From: JABILX01 sp041648305
Lineage (GTDB): Bacteria; Patescibacteriota; Gracilibacteria; UBA1369; LOWO2-01-FULL-3
Direction: 5' to 3'
DNA: 14,691 nucleotides
NCBI GenBank assembly: GCA_041648305.1
Contig: JBAZPI010000026.1
Span: 1 to 14,691 of the forward strand
Part shown: piece by piece, positions 13,705 through 14,691 of the stretch
How positions within the stretch are numbered: position 1 is the stretch's first letter
Layout of the letters: each line of letters begins with the position of its first letter
Notes under the pieces: model-generated
What the model was told of the DNA's origin: nothing
The model's input: only the letters and a program-made list of their open reading frames with translations
Database searches by the model: none
Translations under genes and position numbers: made by a program

Positions 13705-14691
13705 ATGGCTGACGATCAAACACAGACAGGACAGGCACAGGCAGCGCAAGCGCAAGCTTCGGTGGCGCCAGCTTCGGTAGCTCCAGCTTCGGTGGCTCCA
13801 GCGATAGCGGCTCAAGTGCCAGCGGCGGCGGTGGCGGTTCCGGCGGCGGAGCAGGCGGTGGCGGTTCCGGCGGCGGAGCAAGCGGCCCCGACCTCTGCAG
13901 CAAACTACATCACTGAAGACCAAAAAATGGCCCAAGGTGTTGTAGATTTGCGTGCTGAGAAGCCTGTGTTTGATGAAAAGGGGGAAGTCGTTGCTACGAC
14001 GAAAGATCAAAAGATCGAAGTTCAGGCCGGTCGCGTGATGCCTAATGAGGCTATGGCGAAAATTAAACACCTTGCCGAAGGGGCGGTGTCCGCGGTGTCC
14101 GGGCATTTGAATAAGGCACATGATTTAATGGGTCCTGTTGAGCGCATGAAAGAGGGGATTTCAAGTACTATGCCGAAAGTAAAAAAGACTGTTTTCGAGA
14201 ATATAAAGGGTCTTTTCATGTTCAATACGAGTAAGGGTAAGGAGGCTATTGAAAAGGTTGATAAGTCCGACAAATTAAAAGAGGAAACCGGTGAAAAAGT
14301 GGCGATATCTACCGCTGAGAGACAGAAATATGTTGAGGCTGAAAAATTGTACAAGGACGGATTGGCTTCGATCAAAGATTTGATCGCGCCGTCTTCTATG
14401 GAAATTAATTATGACAATATCCGTATCGATGGAATGTATGCGAGGACTTTCTATGTTTACGCATATCCTCGATATTTGAACACGAACTGGCTTGCGCCGG
14501 TTGTGAATTTTGACGTTACGATGGACATTTCGCAGTTTATTTATCCGATTGATTCGGCTGAAATAATGAAGACTTTGAGAAAGAAAGTTGCCCAAATGCA
14601 ATCGAGTATGTCTATCATGGCGGAGAAAGGGCAGGTGAGTGATCCCGGGCTGGAAACCGCTCTTCAGGATGCTGAAAGTTTGAGGAGGGAA
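13705..14691 (+). CDS. TraC-like/VirB4-type conjugation or secretion ATPase, N-terminal part
   Basis: The frame is open from the ATG at 13705 to the window end (329 codons) and is cut off. Residues 1-65 are a disordered Ala/Pro/Gln/Val extension made of tandem repeats. Residues 66-225 are charged and helical. From about 227 (IAPSSMEINYDNIRIDGMYARTF and onward, including YAYPRY at 252-257, NWLAPVVNFD at 261-270, YPIDS at 280-284 and the coiled-coil region to 329) the sequence resembles the N-terminal TraC-like domain found ahead of the ATPase domain of VirB4-family proteins in Patescibacteria. The Walker motifs would lie beyond the window and cannot be checked. VirB4 ATPases power type IV secretion and conjugation and act at the inner face of the membrane. 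It lies 18 bases after the diguanylate cyclase, with no terminator or Shine-Dalgarno sequence between. Confidence 0.8.
   Translation, partial: MADDQTQTGQAQAAQAQASVAPASVAPASVAPAIAAQVPAAAVAVPAAEQAVAVPAAEQAAPTSAANYITEDQKMAQGVVDLRAEKPVFDEKGEVVATTKDQKIEVQAGRVMPNEAMAKIKHLAEGAVSAVSGHLNKAHDLMGPVERMKEGISSTMPKVKKTVFENIKGLFMFNTSKGKEAIEKVDKSDKLKEETGEKVAISTAERQKYVEAEKLYKDGLASIKDLIAPSSMEINYDNIRIDGMYARTFYVYAYPRYLNTNWLAPVVNFDVTMDISQFIYPIDSAEIMKTLRKKVAQMQSSMSIMAEKGQVSDPGLETALQDAESLRRE
13756..13800 (+). repeat. Three in-frame 15-base tandem repeats
   Basis: Three near-identical 15-base units (13756-13770, 13771-13785, 13786-13800; pattern GCTTCGGTGGCNCCA) encode ASVAP three times in the N-terminal extension of the TraC-like protein. 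The high similarity suggests recent duplication. Confidence 0.85.
13828..13881 (+). repeat. Two in-frame 27-base tandem repeats
   Basis: Two 27-base units (13828-13854 and 13855-13881), differing only at the last base, encode AVAVPAAEQ twice. Because these GC-rich repeats avoid stop codons on both strands, long but spurious reading frames appear on the opposite strand here. Confidence 0.85.

Noticed and set aside
13673..14121. Long - strand frames opposite the TraC-like gene (Pro-rich and Arg/His-rich products)
   Set aside because: They are mirror images of the GC-rich Ala/Pro repeats and have low-complexity composition without family features.

Overview
The window (14,691 bases) looks like a chromosomal segment of a small-genome bacterium, most likely from the Candidate Phyla Radiation (Patescibacteria). 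I infer this from a TraC-like/VirB4-type N-terminus of the kind found in these genomes, several large orphan proteins, low-complexity Ala/Thr/Lys/Glu tails on core proteins, tight gene packing, and almost no Shine-Dalgarno sequences. TGA ends two genes inside ATGA overlaps, so the code is standard and not the TGA=Gly code of Gracilibacteria and Absconditabacteria. A Peregrinibacteria-like lineage is possible but not shown.

Layout. Bases 1-346 (- strand) hold the start of tgt, tRNA-guanine transglycosylase. An orphan 181-residue gene (402-947, -) precedes it and ends in a terminator-like hairpin that abuts the tgt start codon. A divergent promoter region (948-1112) then drives an AT-rich + strand operon: a small helical protein of 104 residues (1113-1427) and, 2 bases later, a 1270-residue protein (1430-5242). 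The large protein is mostly helical. It ends in what I read as a caspase-like/CHAT-like (clan CD) cysteine peptidase domain with a His1120/Cys1164 dyad. This pair is the best candidate for an undescribed system.

From 12695 down to 5239 six - strand genes form one tightly packed run: gyrA, a secreted and membrane-anchored protein with thrombospondin type 3 (TSP3) repeats and a PKD domain, wecB (UDP-GlcNAc 2-epimerase), a GT4-type glycosyltransferase, rpmE (ribosomal protein L31) and aroC (chorismate synthase). gyrA through the glycosyltransferase are joined by 2-base gaps or ATGA overlaps. rpmE and aroC have their own promoter, embedded in the end of the glycosyltransferase gene and predicted to give a nearly leaderless mRNA. 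aroC converges on the large peptidase-like gene with a 4-base overlap.

A second divergent region (12696-12876) separates gyrA from a + strand unit: a soluble diguanylate cyclase with a GGEEF motif and an altered I-site, then the N-terminal 329 residues of a TraC-like conjugation/secretion ATPase that runs off the window. Together the right part suggests cell-surface functions (a surface protein, sugar modification, c-di-GMP signalling, a secretion or DNA-transfer ATPase) next to housekeeping genes. No RNA genes, insertion sequences or CRISPR arrays were seen, and no gene-free stretch exceeds 300 bases.
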